Positions 23,224 to 31,232 of a stretch of 39,818 nt of DNA are shown here, one piece after another. The position numbers and the translations under genes were made by a program. The stretch is taken from the NCBI RefSeq assembly GCF_001636425.1, contig NZ_KV440954.1:1810-41627 (forward strand), written 5' to 3'. The notes below the pieces were generated by a model that did no database searches, had not been told where the DNA came from, and worked only from the letters and a program-made list of their open reading frames with translations. Origin of the DNA: Heyndrickxia acidicola. GTDB lineage: Bacteria; Bacillota; Bacilli; Bacillales; Bacillaceae_C. Positions within the stretch are counted from its first letter, which is position 1. Each line of letters starts with the position of its first letter.

Positions 23224-23292
23224 TTTTCAAAAAGTGTATTTTTTAGCGCTTTTTACCCTATGTAGTTTTAATCTCATATACTATAATATAAA
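23224..23292 (+). promoter_or_regulatory. Promoter block duplicated from/to 9430
   Basis: About 63 of 69 bases match 9430-9498; the box TAATCTCATATACT is at 23269-23282. It drives the small RHH gene at 23343. Confidence 0.7.
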
Positions 23293-23342
23293 TATACCAA
23301 CAAATGAAACAATGAAATTTAGAAGAAAGGGGATGAACATTT

Positions 23343-23504
23343 TTGGAGGAAATTGAATTAAATGTTCGCCTAAATGCAGATATTCCCAAGCAATTAAAAA
23401 CAAGATTAAAGCTATATTGTGTAAATGAAAATGTCTATATGAATGAAATTGTTGCAATGGCTTTAGAGAATTTCCTTGATGAAATGGAGGGAATTAAATG
23501 TTAA
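23343..23504 (+). CDS. Small Arc-like RHH regulator (53 aa)
   Basis: Starts at TTG 23343, ten bases after AAAGGGG. It reads EEIELNVRLNADIPKQLKT and continues with helices RLKLYCVNEN and MNEIVAMALENFLDEM, a complete ribbon-helix-helix of Arc size. Too short for many gene finders. It sits behind a transfer-box promoter and ahead of the rightward transfer operon, so it is a candidate binder of the box. Confidence 0.65.
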   Translation: MEEIELNVRLNADIPKQLKTRLKLYCVNENVYMNEIVAMALENFLDEMEGIKC

Positions 23505-23514
23505 TCTAAATTAT

Positions 23515-23700
23515 TTTCGCGAAATATTTAATCTAATATGCCACAAAGTGAGTTTGCAAAATGTTTACATTGCATATTATCAGTAATTCATAGCCATTTT
23601 AGGGAGTGATATCACCTTAATTTAATCTATTATACTATAAAGTTCGTAAACAAAAATGTTTACATTGCATATTGTCAGTAGTTTAAGCCGTTTTTAGCCT
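23515..23700 (+). repeat. Tandem duplication in the tra promoter region
   Basis: ATTTAATCTAATATGCC (about 23526) and ATTTAATCTATTATACT (about 23620) each precede TGTTTACATTGCATATT (about 23561 and 23661). Two degenerate copies of a unit of about 95-100 bases. Only the second has an intact TATACT (23623-23636), which is the promoter of the VirB2-like gene. Confidence 0.6.
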
Positions 23701-23743
23701 AAAAAATACAAATTATATTAAAAAACAAGGGAGAGAATTACAC

Positions 23744-24124
23744 ATGAAAAAGAATGAATTGGTAAAAAAAGGAGAAGTTAAAGTAAATTTTGGAAACAAA
23801 TTGATAGAAACATTTAAAAAGAAAGCACCAAAAGCATATGCAATAGGTTCAGCAGCGTTCTTAGCACTAACACCAACGGCAGCATTTGCAGCAGCACCTT
23901 CAACTTATGTAAATAAAATTTCAGATAGTTTATTTGGTGAAATTTTGAAAGTTGCTCCAAAAATCGCTTTAGTGGTTGTCGGATTCGAGTTTCTTATGTA
24001 TCTGATTTCAGGGGATGAACATAAAAAGTCAAAACATAGAACAGGGGCATTTGTCGCCATTGGAGCCTGTTTGATCCTATTGGTTTTAAAACCATTAATG
24101 AACTGGATCGGCGGCCTAGTTTAA
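23744..24124 (+). CDS. VirB2-like pilin/channel subunit
   Basis: A 126-residue protein with a signal-like segment (LTPTAAFAAAP, near residues 46-56), a long basic N terminus and two hydrophobic helices (ILKVAPKIALVVVGFEFLMYLI and FVAIGACLILLVLKPLMNW) around a short charged loop. This is the architecture of VirB2/TrbC-type subunits. First gene of the rightward transfer operon, 107 bases from the promoter box; ribosome site GGGAGAG. Confidence 0.75.
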   Translation: MKKNELVKKGEVKVNFGNKLIETFKKKAPKAYAIGSAAFLALTPTAAFAAAPSTYVNKISDSLFGEILKVAPKIALVVVGFEFLMYLISGDEHKKSKHRTGAFVAIGACLILLVLKPLMNWIGGLV

Positions 24125-24180
24125 TCAACAAAAGAAGCACTCTTTCAAGGGGGCTTTCTTTATAGAACGGAGGGAGATCA

Positions 24181-24669
24181 TTGAAAGAAAAGAAACAGTT
24201 TTTCATCCCGAAAAACTATGACAAAAAGGTCGAATGGATTCCTGGTATATCAGGATGGCAAAACCTTGCGTTCGTGCCAATTGTCGGGGTGAATTACTTA
24301 TTAATAAAATACACGCCATTTACCCTATCTAACAAGCTTTGGATAGCAAGTATCACAGTCGCTTTCCCATATCTTTTGATGGCAACACATCCAGTAAGAG
24401 AGAACGTTCCATTATGGAAACATCTATTGTGGAGAATCCAATTTGCCAATCGTCAAAGAATCTATAAATACAAGAAAGAAGGTTATATAAATGCCATTCA
24501 GTCTGAATCCGATGAAAGTAAACTCGAAATCAAAGCCGAACAGTCCAAAACAACAGGAGAAAGTGAAAAAGACCATTCAAGATTTAATTCCTTTAAAAGA
24601 CTTAGAGGAAGGCGTATTAATCACACCGGAAAACAAAATGATCATGAGCCTAAAAGTATCGGCTCTTAA
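24181..24669 (+). CDS. VirB3/PrgI-like membrane protein
   Basis: TTG 24181 follows GGAGGGAGATCA. Residues 1-105 look like a VirB3/PrgI/TrsC-type protein: FIPKNYDKK, then two hydrophobic helices (LAFVPIVGVNYLLIKY and LWIASITVAFPYLLMA) and the conserved basic end of the domain (LLWRIQFANRQRIYKYKKEG). The last 55 residues overlap the next gene in another frame and look non-conserved and charged, so the ancestral stop was probably near 24500. Confidence 0.7.
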   Translation: MKEKKQFFIPKNYDKKVEWIPGISGWQNLAFVPIVGVNYLLIKYTPFTLSNKLWIASITVAFPYLLMATHPVRENVPLWKHLLWRIQFANRQRIYKYKKEGYINAIQSESDESKLEIKAEQSKTTGESEKDHSRFNSFKRLRGRRINHTGKQNDHEPKSIGS

Positions 24670-25159
24670 TCTAGAATTAGCGAGCAATGCAGAGTGTAAT
24701 GAATTATTTGATCTATTTGAAGGGTTTTTAATGTCACTTAGCTTTCCGATTCAATTTACCAATGTATCGATGCCTGTTGATCTATCTAGTTATATTTCAG
24801 AGCAAAAAAGGATCTTGAACCAGACTAAAAATCCATATCGAAGGATGCTGCAGGAATCTTATATAGAATTTGCTCGAGAAATTGAAGTTAGCCAAGACAT
24901 TATGCAAAGGCATCGGTTTGTTATCTTTTCACAAATGTTAAAAGAGGATACACCACAGTCCAGATATGAAACACGGTTGGAATTAGAGGAAAAGAAGGAT
25001 GATATTATCTCAGGTTTATCGGAACTCGATTTAACCGCCGAACCAGTGACCGACTTAGATATGATTCGTTACTTACATGCTCTGTTTGATTATACAGCAG
25101 CTCAAAATAGACCGATTGAAAGTTCATTCGTGCCACAAATCATTGAGGGAGGTAAATGA
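24491..25159 (+). CDS. TrsD-like conjugation protein
   Basis: A 222-residue protein starting at ATG 24491 behind AGAAGG. It lies between VirB3-like and VirB4-like genes, as trsD does in the staphylococcal pGO1/pSK41 operon (sizes also agree). The conserved-looking part starts about residue 30 (DLIPLKDLEEGVLITPENK) and resembles the N-terminal domain of VirB4/TrbE proteins. The first 179 bases overlap the upstream gene. The stop overlaps the next start (ATGATA). Confidence 0.7.
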   Translation: MPFSLNPMKVNSKSKPNSPKQQEKVKKTIQDLIPLKDLEEGVLITPENKMIMSLKVSALNLELASNAECNELFDLFEGFLMSLSFPIQFTNVSMPVDLSSYISEQKRILNQTKNPYRRMLQESYIEFAREIEVSQDIMQRHRFVIFSQMLKEDTPQSRYETRLELEEKKDDIISGLSELDLTAEPVTDLDMIRYLHALFDYTAAQNRPIESSFVPQIIEGGK

Positions 25160-27030
25160 TAATGAAAAAGTCCATTAAGCTATCAAACAAACAAGAGGTG
25201 CCAACTAAATCCATGACCATAAAGGATATGATCGCCCCGGCACCTATCTTTAAAGAAGAAGCTTCATATATGCAATTAGGTGAAAATTATGTTCGCACAT
25301 TCTTAGTGATTGATTATCCTCGAAATCCAAAAGGAAATTTCCTCTCTAAACTTTATCGATTCAAAGGTAATCTAACAATCTCCACTCATTTAGTTCCGAA
25401 GCCCAGTGATGAATACATTAAACAAACAGAGAGATCAATCACCGAATTAAATACCGATCTGAACGGAAAACGAGTAATCAAGATGAAGCCAGCAAGAAAA
25501 TTAGAATTAGAGCAGAAATTAAAGGCTGCTGAAAGTACATTGGAAAAGTTAATGTCAGGTGATAATAAAAGCATTTACCATGTTCATATGTATCTGCACT
25601 TACAAGCAAGTTCATTGGATGAATTAGACCGATTATCCAAGAGGTTAAAGATTAATGCTTTTAAAAGAGGATTAAGAATTGAAAAGGCTGAAATGAACAT
25701 GATTAATGGTTTCAAGGCGGTTCTCCCAATCATGGAGAATACCCTTCCTGAAATGACGTATCGGAATTTTGATACTGAAGCTGCAAGCAGTTTGTTCCCA
25801 TTCGATGAATCGGAACTCTTTCATAATAAAGGGATTATCAAAGGAAAAAACCTTACAACCGATAGCCTTGTTTTGATAGATCAAAAAGTTTTACCCTCCC
25901 ATAACGAATTCATTGTAGGACAGACCGGGATGGGGAAAACATTTTATCTAATAAAGGATTTACTTCGAAAATGGATGAATGGGGATCGGGTTTTTGTTAT
26001 TGATCCAGAAGGTGAAATAAGTAAGATATGTAAGAAGGTAGGCGGACAGGTCATTAAAATGTCGCCAATGAGTAACCATGTAGTGAATATTTTAGAAATT
26101 AAGCCAACGATGGATACTGCTGACCTATACATGGATGATCTGGATGAATCGGAAGAACAGCCGTTATTATTTCAAAAGATTCAAAGGCTAAAAATCTTCT
26201 TCAAATTAAGAAAGAAAGACATGGAAATCGTAGAAATGGCTCAATTAGAACAAGCGATTATCGCCATGTATAAAGAAAAAGGAATTGATTTCGATACAGA
26301 TTTTTCTAAGTTGAAACCAAAGGATTTTCCTATCTTAGAAGATTTATATAAGATCCTTGAAGACAAAGAAAAGTATCATAAATTACAGGATTTCAAAAAT
26401 ATTTTGTATATGGATGTATATGGGTCTAACAGTCGGATGTTCAATGGTCATACCAATGTAGATTTAAATAATGATTTTATCAGTTTTGATTTAAAGGAAT
26501 TAGAGGAAGAATCCGATTCACAGGCGGCAGCCATGTATAATGCTCTATCTTATTTATGGGATGAAATTACATCAATACATGAAAAATTCACGTGGCTTAA
26601 TATAGATGAATGTCACACGATAGCAGACCCGGACAATCCAAGAGCAATGAAATTCGTGTATCAAATATATAAACGGATTCGGAAATATCATGGAGGATGT
26701 ACCGTAGCCACTCAACAGATTGCCGATTTCCTTTCAGCACAGGAAGGACAAAGAAATTACGGGCAAGCGATTATAGGAAATTCAATTTCCCAATTAATTC
26801 TCCCATTAAAAGATAAAGATATTGCTGATTTGAAAAACAATGAAATTCTGAAATTGTCAGAGGAAGAAGAACTTATTATAAGCAAGTTCAGACAAGGCGA
26901 AGGTATTTATGTAGTAGGGAATAACCGAGTTCATATGAGTGTAGATCATACACCAGCCGAAATGAAATTGATTAACCCTGAAAAATACAACATTCTTTAC
27001 GGTGAAAGGATGAATGCCGATGTACGTTAA
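25156..27030 (+). CDS. VirB4/TrsE-type conjugation ATPase
   Basis: A 624-residue ATPase powering the mating channel. Walker A GQTGMGKTF is at about 254-262 and Walker B WLNIDECH at about 480-487, followed by IRKYHGGCTVATQQIADFL, the conserved Q-containing motif. An N-terminal VirB4 domain (30-240) has a coiled region (LELEQKLKAAESTLEKL). GGGAGGT precedes ATG 25156; ATG 25162 is an equally good start. The last bases overlap the next gene. Confidence 0.92.
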   Translation: MIMKKSIKLSNKQEVPTKSMTIKDMIAPAPIFKEEASYMQLGENYVRTFLVIDYPRNPKGNFLSKLYRFKGNLTISTHLVPKPSDEYIKQTERSITELNTDLNGKRVIKMKPARKLELEQKLKAAESTLEKLMSGDNKSIYHVHMYLHLQASSLDELDRLSKRLKINAFKRGLRIEKAEMNMINGFKAVLPIMENTLPEMTYRNFDTEAASSLFPFDESELFHNKGIIKGKNLTTDSLVLIDQKVLPSHNEFIVGQTGMGKTFYLIKDLLRKWMNGDRVFVIDPEGEISKICKKVGGQVIKMSPMSNHVVNILEIKPTMDTADLYMDDLDESEEQPLLFQKIQRLKIFFKLRKKDMEIVEMAQLEQAIIAMYKEKGIDFDTDFSKLKPKDFPILEDLYKILEDKEKYHKLQDFKNILYMDVYGSNSRMFNGHTNVDLNNDFISFDLKELEEESDSQAAAMYNALSYLWDEITSIHEKFTWLNIDECHTIADPDNPRAMKFVYQIYKRIRKYHGGCTVATQQIADFLSAQEGQRNYGQAIIGNSISQLILPLKDKDIADLKNNEILKLSEEEELIISKFRQGEGIYVVGNNRVHMSVDHTPAEMKLINPEKYNILYGERMNADVR

Positions 27031-28045
27031 AATCGGATTTCTGGCCGTTAAAAATTGGAAGGAATTAATAATAATAATAACATTAACATTTGGGTTAATA
27101 TTCATATTATTTTTCGGCACACAACAAGACCAATCCCCGGATTATACCGGGGATGGAAAAGGCGGAAAAGCGAATGTAACAGCATTAGTTTTGCAATATG
27201 AACCGGTTATTTCCGAATTTGCTAAACAATATGGTGTTTCGGATTATGTGGAATTATTAATGGCTCAAATGCAACAAGAATCAGGAGGTAGGGGCGGTGA
27301 TCCAATGCAATCATCTGAATCATTGGGTTTACCTCCTAATACATTAAATGACCCGGTAAAATCCATTCAGCAAGGGGTTAAAAATTTCTCCGAGTTGATG
27401 AAAAAGGCGAAAGGGAATGTGAAAATCGTCATTCAATCTTACAATTTCGGTTCTGGATTCATTGATTATGCTTTGAAGCATGGAGGATATTCGAAACAGG
27501 TTGCCCTGGCATTTTCACAAATGATGGCAGCGAAACAACATTGGACTTCATATGGCGACCCAAATTATGTAGATCATGTGTTGAGATATTATACTGGCGG
27601 CACTTATGGAGATTTTATCCCTGTAAATGAAAATGGCTTTGTAAGACCAGTAACTATAAATGTTGTAACTAGCCCATTCGGTGTTCGTTCAGACCCATTT
27701 TCAGGAGTTCCAACCGTTCATGAGGGAGTGGATTTCAGTTGTAATCACCAACCGATTCCGGTTGTAGCAGCTAAAGGCGGGACCGTTACTCGTGAAGGAT
27801 GGGAAAACCCTAATAATCATAGTCAGGGTTACGGACAAAGGATTTATATTGACCACGGAAATGGTCTTGTGACCGTCTACGGTCATTTATCTAAAATCTT
27901 AGTTAAGCCAGGGCAGAAGGTAGAACAAAATCAAATGATCGCTAAATGCGGTTCGACAGGTTCCAGTACCGGAATGCACCTTCATTTTGGAACACAGGTG
28001 AATGGAACGTTCGTGGATCCAATGCAATTCTTAGGGGGAAAATAG
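27014..28045 (+). CDS. Bifunctional cell-wall hydrolase (lysozyme-like + M23)
   Basis: A 343-residue VirB1-like enzyme. One membrane anchor (LIIIITLTFGLIFILFF) is followed by a CwlT-type muramidase/transglycosylase domain (catalytic Glu in AQMQQESGGRGGDP) and an M23 endopeptidase domain (HEGVDFS and HLHFG zinc ligands). It opens the wall for the channel, as TrsG and CwlT do. It starts inside the end of the VirB4 gene in another frame, with GGTGAAAGGATG ahead. The sequence coding the membrane anchor (27067-27090) contains hexads AATAACATTAACATT. Confidence 0.9.
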   Translation: MPMYVKIGFLAVKNWKELIIIITLTFGLIFILFFGTQQDQSPDYTGDGKGGKANVTALVLQYEPVISEFAKQYGVSDYVELLMAQMQQESGGRGGDPMQSSESLGLPPNTLNDPVKSIQQGVKNFSELMKKAKGNVKIVIQSYNFGSGFIDYALKHGGYSKQVALAFSQMMAAKQHWTSYGDPNYVDHVLRYYTGGTYGDFIPVNENGFVRPVTINVVTSPFGVRSDPFSGVPTVHEGVDFSCNHQPIPVVAAKGGTVTREGWENPNNHSQGYGQRIYIDHGNGLVTVYGHLSKILVKPGQKVEQNQMIAKCGSTGSSTGMHLHFGTQVNGTFVDPMQFLGGK

Positions 28046-28047
28046 AA

Positions 28048-28593
28048 ATGAAACAAACTATATTAACCGTTTCGTTAGGTTGTTTATTAATCGGCAGTTC
28101 ATTATACGGGCTCGCAGAACACGATATAAAGGTGAAAGAACGTGATAGAGTAATAATGTTAGAAAAACAAGTAACAAGCCAGAAAAGAGAAATACAGGCG
28201 TTACAGGGCAATGATGAAAAGGACTTAAATAGGATAGCGAATCAATTTGTAGTAATGTATTTTTCTTACGCACCGGGGCAAGTCAAAAAACCTGCTGAAA
28301 TGGTCATAAATCAAACGATAGGAAAGGCGAAGGCTAAATTAAGCCAACCAACAAGTAAAACGGAAAATGGCGAATTTGGAGGAATTCAGAAGGATTTAAC
28401 TTCAATTGTACAGATCATGGATACACAATATAACAAGACAGGAAATGATTCAGCAGTAGTGAGAGTGAAATTTCAGCAAGAATTGACGATGAATAATTCA
28501 AAGGTTAAAACGATCAACAATATCAAGTTGCAGCTGGTTTATACAGAGGATGGATGGAAGATTACAGATTATCAAGTCGAACAGACCATTTAA
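28048..28593 (+). CDS. VirB8/TcpC-like scaffold protein
   Basis: A 181-residue protein starting at ATG 28048, three bases after the hydrolase stop, with GGGGGAAAA ahead. It has an N-terminal signal/anchor (ILTVSLGCLLIGSSLYGLA), a coiled stretch (RVIMLEKQVTSQKREIQAL) and an NTF2-like C-terminal domain (VRVKFQQELTM, then DGWKITDYQVEQT). Last gene of the rightward transfer operon. The Cys in LGCLLIG might suggest a lipoprotein but the lipobox is poor. Confidence 0.7.
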   Translation: MKQTILTVSLGCLLIGSSLYGLAEHDIKVKERDRVIMLEKQVTSQKREIQALQGNDEKDLNRIANQFVVMYFSYAPGQVKKPAEMVINQTIGKAKAKLSQPTSKTENGEFGGIQKDLTSIVQIMDTQYNKTGNDSAVVRVKFQQELTMNNSKVKTINNIKLQLVYTEDGWKITDYQVEQTI

Positions 28594-28600
28594 ATTGTAA

Positions 28601-28627
28601 ATGCCCCTCCATGATCGGAAGGGCATC
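28601..28627 (+). terminator. Terminator of the rightward tra operon
   Basis: ATGCCCctCC / GGaaGGGCAT stem followed by CTTCTATC; T-run weak. Confidence 0.65.
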
Positions 28628-28629
28628 TT

Positions 28630-28857
28630 CTATCGGGGTTTAAGATCATTATTTTTAAGTATTTTTAAAATGGATTCAAAATCTTTATTACCTTTTAGTT
28701 CAGGAATATTATATAACTCTGCCATCATTTCCAATTTATAGATTAGATGGACTTTATTATCAATAGTTTGATATTTTTCAGGTTCATAAATAAATCCAAA
28801 GGTAAAATTGGCGTTTTTCATCAGACCAGTACGATATATATGGGTCGTCTGATTCAA
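28630..28857 (-). CDS. Hypothetical protein (75 aa)
   Basis: TTG 28857 follows GGGGGAACTAGC. It reads NQTTHIYRTGLMKNANFTF, with a helical C-terminal half (HLIYKLEMMAELYNI). An ATG at residue 13 is an alternative start. It is downstream of the XRE gene on the same strand and may share its transcript. Family not recognised. Confidence 0.5.
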   Translation of the reverse strand: MNQTTHIYRTGLMKNANFTFGFIYEPEKYQTIDNKVHLIYKLEMMAELYNIPELKGNKDFESILKILKNNDLKPR

Positions 28858-28905
28858 GCTAGTTCCCCCTTTTGCCGTGTTAAAGTGACTATTAAAAAAT
28901 AGATT

Positions 28906-29145
28906 TCAACTATCCATAAGTTCATCTAAGTTGATTCCCAATGCCTTAGCAATCTTCCTGATATTTTCATGTGTAGGATATTTCCGACTGCCATTTTCAA
29001 TTTGACAAATTGTAGGCTGTGGAACTCCTGATCTTTCTGAAAGTTTGTGTTGTGACCATCCTTTTTCCAGACGTTTTTCCTTTAATTTATTGATGTTGCT
29101 CACCTTCAATTCAATAACGAATAAATCATTATTTATAGCGTACAT
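28906..29145 (-). CDS. XRE-family regulator, possible plasmid control protein
   Basis: Helix-turn-helix protein with KGWSQHKLSERSGVPQPTIC as core and HENIRKIAKALGINLDELMD as the closing helices. The start is uncertain: ATG 29145 gives 79 residues, GTG 29103 gives 65 and covers just the domain, and TTG 29190 would translate the operator. The gene is preceded by an imperfect copy of the palindrome at 32153, placed just after the -10 TATATA, as in autorepression. Confidence 0.75.
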   Translation of the reverse strand: MYAINNDLFVIELKVSNINKLKEKRLEKGWSQHKLSERSGVPQPTICQIENGSRKYPTHENIRKIAKALGINLDELMDS

Positions 29146-29164
29146 GTTTTTTAAAAGAAGTAGG

Positions 29165-29188
29165 AGGGTCAAAAAATTAACCCTTCCC
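29165..29188. promoter_or_regulatory. Degenerate GGGAAGGGTTAA palindrome
   Basis: Plus strand GAGGGTCAAAAAATTAACCC continues TTCCC. The right arm TTAACCCTTCCC is identical to that at 32169-32180; the left arm is diverged. The A/T-rich flank AAATATTTGTATATATAG also resembles that at 32181-32206. Confidence 0.65.
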
Positions 29189-29246
29189 AAATATTTGTAT
29201 ATATAGTAAAATATTAAATTTTAATTTAAAAGTAATTTCTGTTCCA

Positions 29247-29300
29247 AATAAAAAAGCAAAATAAATTGAAGGATAATTCCTTTAATTTATTTTGCTTTTT
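29247..29300 (-). terminator. Terminator at the end of the two-component operon
   Basis: AAAAGCAAAATAAATT / AATTTATTTTGCTTTT stem; on the minus strand it overlaps the last codons of the response-regulator gene. Confidence 0.75.
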
Positions 29301-29857
29301 ATTACTTTCAGTTGTCTTTTTACCGTTTCAACAGACTTATAAAGCTTATGAGCGATCTGTTTTTTGTTTAGCCCCTGTTCTTTTAGTTCATAAACTTCAC
29401 GTTCTAAAGGAGTTAATACTTTTACCTTTCTTTCTCTTTTAAGTTCATTAATAAGTATATTTGTAACGTCAGCATGAAGACTAACCTTGTTGTGATATGC
29501 GTCTCTAATTGATGCAACAATATCATTACAAGATGATTTTGTGATGTAATTTATTGTCCCACAGTCAAAGGATTTTAGAATAATTTCTTTATCCTGAATG
29601 CTTGTAAGGACAATAATTCGCTCTAAATTTCGCTCCTTCAACTCTTTAACTACTTCTAATCCGTCAAATTGATGTTTGGTCAAACAAAGGTCAACCAAAG
29701 CAACATCAACTTTAGAATGGCAAAATTTCTTAAAAACTTCTGATTTCGATGCAGCTACAATCGTTAATTGTATATCCGGGACTTGTTTAAGTTCAAACGT
29801 GATATTTTGTCGCCAAAACTCTTCATCTTCAACCAGCATGACTTTTATTCTCTCCAT
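29282..29857 (-). CDS. NarL/LuxR-type response regulator
   Basis: A 191-residue protein: a receiver domain with acidic pair D11-E12, phospho-acceptor D56 (VALVDLCL) and the TS and K positions (LTSIQ, ITKSS), and a LuxR-type helix-turn-helix (LTPLEREVYELKEQGLNKKQ, then YKSVETVKRQLKVI). Its start overlaps the end of the kinase gene by 29 bases. It probably binds inverted repeats, for example the palindrome at 32153 upstream of its own operon. Confidence 0.9.
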   Translation of the reverse strand: MERIKVMLVEDEEFWRQNITFELKQVPDIQLTIVAASKSEVFKKFCHSKVDVALVDLCLTKHQFDGLEVVKELKERNLERIIVLTSIQDKEIILKSFDCGTINYITKSSCNDIVASIRDAYHNKVSLHADVTNILINELKRERKVKVLTPLEREVYELKEQGLNKKQIAHKLYKSVETVKRQLKVIKSKIN

Positions 29858-31232
29858 GGTCGTCCCTCCTACCTCTTGGGAAAATCAATTTAACAATGGT
29901 TCCTTTCAAATCACTGGTTATTACTAAATTACCTCTATGTTTTTCCATAATTTCAGAGCAATAACTTAATCCCAAGCCATAGTTATTTGAATCCTTCTTA
30001 GTCGTAAAAAATGGATTGATGACTTTATCTAAAAGTTCTTTTGGAATGCCATGACCACTGTCTACTACCTGGACAATGATTGAGTTTTTTAGTTCAAACG
30101 TCGAAATTGTTATGTGCCGTTCAGTATTTTCCATAGCTTCAATGGCATTGTTGATGATATTATTTAGTGCTTCTTCAACATGAATTCGGTCACAATTAAG
30201 AGTACCATTAAATCGGCTGTCCACGGTAATCTGTACATTTTTCCTTTCTATATTGACGTTAGCAGTAACTTTTTCCAAGATGTCAGAAAGAATATGATTA
30301 TCTCTTGTGATTACTATTTCAGCCGTTTGCGAACGAATATGATCTATCATATCCATTATATGATTGCTTATTTCTGAAATTTTTTCAGTTACTTCTTTCA
30401 TGGATTCATCTTTTCCATTGTGATCTACCCAACGATCAATGCGGTCAGAAAGGTACTTTATTTTGGAAATCTCATTCTTCATGGTGTGATTAATAATATC
30501 GGTACCCGATGCTACGGCAGACCTTGTTTGACTTGAAATATGGCTTTCCAATCGAATTTTTACTCCAAGGACACCATTAGATAACGAAAAAATTAAAAAC
30601 AAAGTAAAGGAATAGGCAATAAAATAAGGTATTACCTCGTAATATTGTTTAGAATGTTGAATATCAATTATATTTGCTATATAAATGAAAACCATACCAG
30701 CTAAGATTGTCGGAACCAGAATAAAAGCTGTAACCAGACGATTCCGTTTAATTTGCTTGTTCTTCTCTTTAAAGTAAGAAGAAACGAGCAACCAACAACT
30801 GTAAAGGTTGTAAGGAACAACCCAAACAGCATGAGTAATGTAAAAATATTGGTCTTTATCAGCTAGATTCCAAGGTTGCATAAAGAAGCTAATAAATACA
30901 GGAATCAATAAAGTATAGGAAAAAGTTTTTATGGATTTTTTCGAAAAAAAATCAGAATTGACAATTGCATACATTAATAATCCATAGTGATAAAGTGTAT
31001 GTGGAATCAAACTAAACAATGGGTCAATATATAACAAAACCATCTTGAACAATCCATTAGGATTAATAATTGGAAAAATAACATAGGCAATGACTTTGTT
31101 CAGTCCACCCAACCCACAACTAACAAGAAACACAGCAGCCCATTTAGATGAATCTAATTGGGAATAAAAAGTGATCAAAACAGCAACTATCAATGGAAGA
31201 AAAAAAAGCACCAAATAAATCATGTTGAACAT
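29829..31232 (-). CDS. Membrane sensor histidine kinase
   Basis: A 467-residue kinase with about seven hydrophobic segments in the first 225 residues and no large external domain, suggesting a small or membrane-borne signal. The H-box is INHTMKNE (H249), the N-box NNIINNAIEAM (357-367), the G1 box DSGHGIP (391-397) and the G2 box NYGLGLSYC (417-425). The overlaps with the HAD gene (13 bases) and the regulator gene indicate one translation unit. The signal is unknown; a plasmid location raises the possibility of sensing host state or potential recipients. Confidence 0.9.
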   Translation of the reverse strand: MFNMIYLVLFFLPLIVAVLITFYSQLDSSKWAAVFLVSCGLGGLNKVIAYVIFPIINPNGLFKMVLLYIDPLFSLIPHTLYHYGLLMYAIVNSDFFSKKSIKTFSYTLLIPVFISFFMQPWNLADKDQYFYITHAVWVVPYNLYSCWLLVSSYFKEKNKQIKRNRLVTAFILVPTILAGMVFIYIANIIDIQHSKQYYEVIPYFIAYSFTLFLIFSLSNGVLGVKIRLESHISSQTRSAVASGTDIINHTMKNEISKIKYLSDRIDRWVDHNGKDESMKEVTEKISEISNHIMDMIDHIRSQTAEIVITRDNHILSDILEKVTANVNIERKNVQITVDSRFNGTLNCDRIHVEEALNNIINNAIEAMENTERHITISTFELKNSIIVQVVDSGHGIPKELLDKVINPFFTTKKDSNNYGLGLSYCSEIMEKHRGNLVITSDLKGTIVKLIFPRGRRDDHGENKSHAG

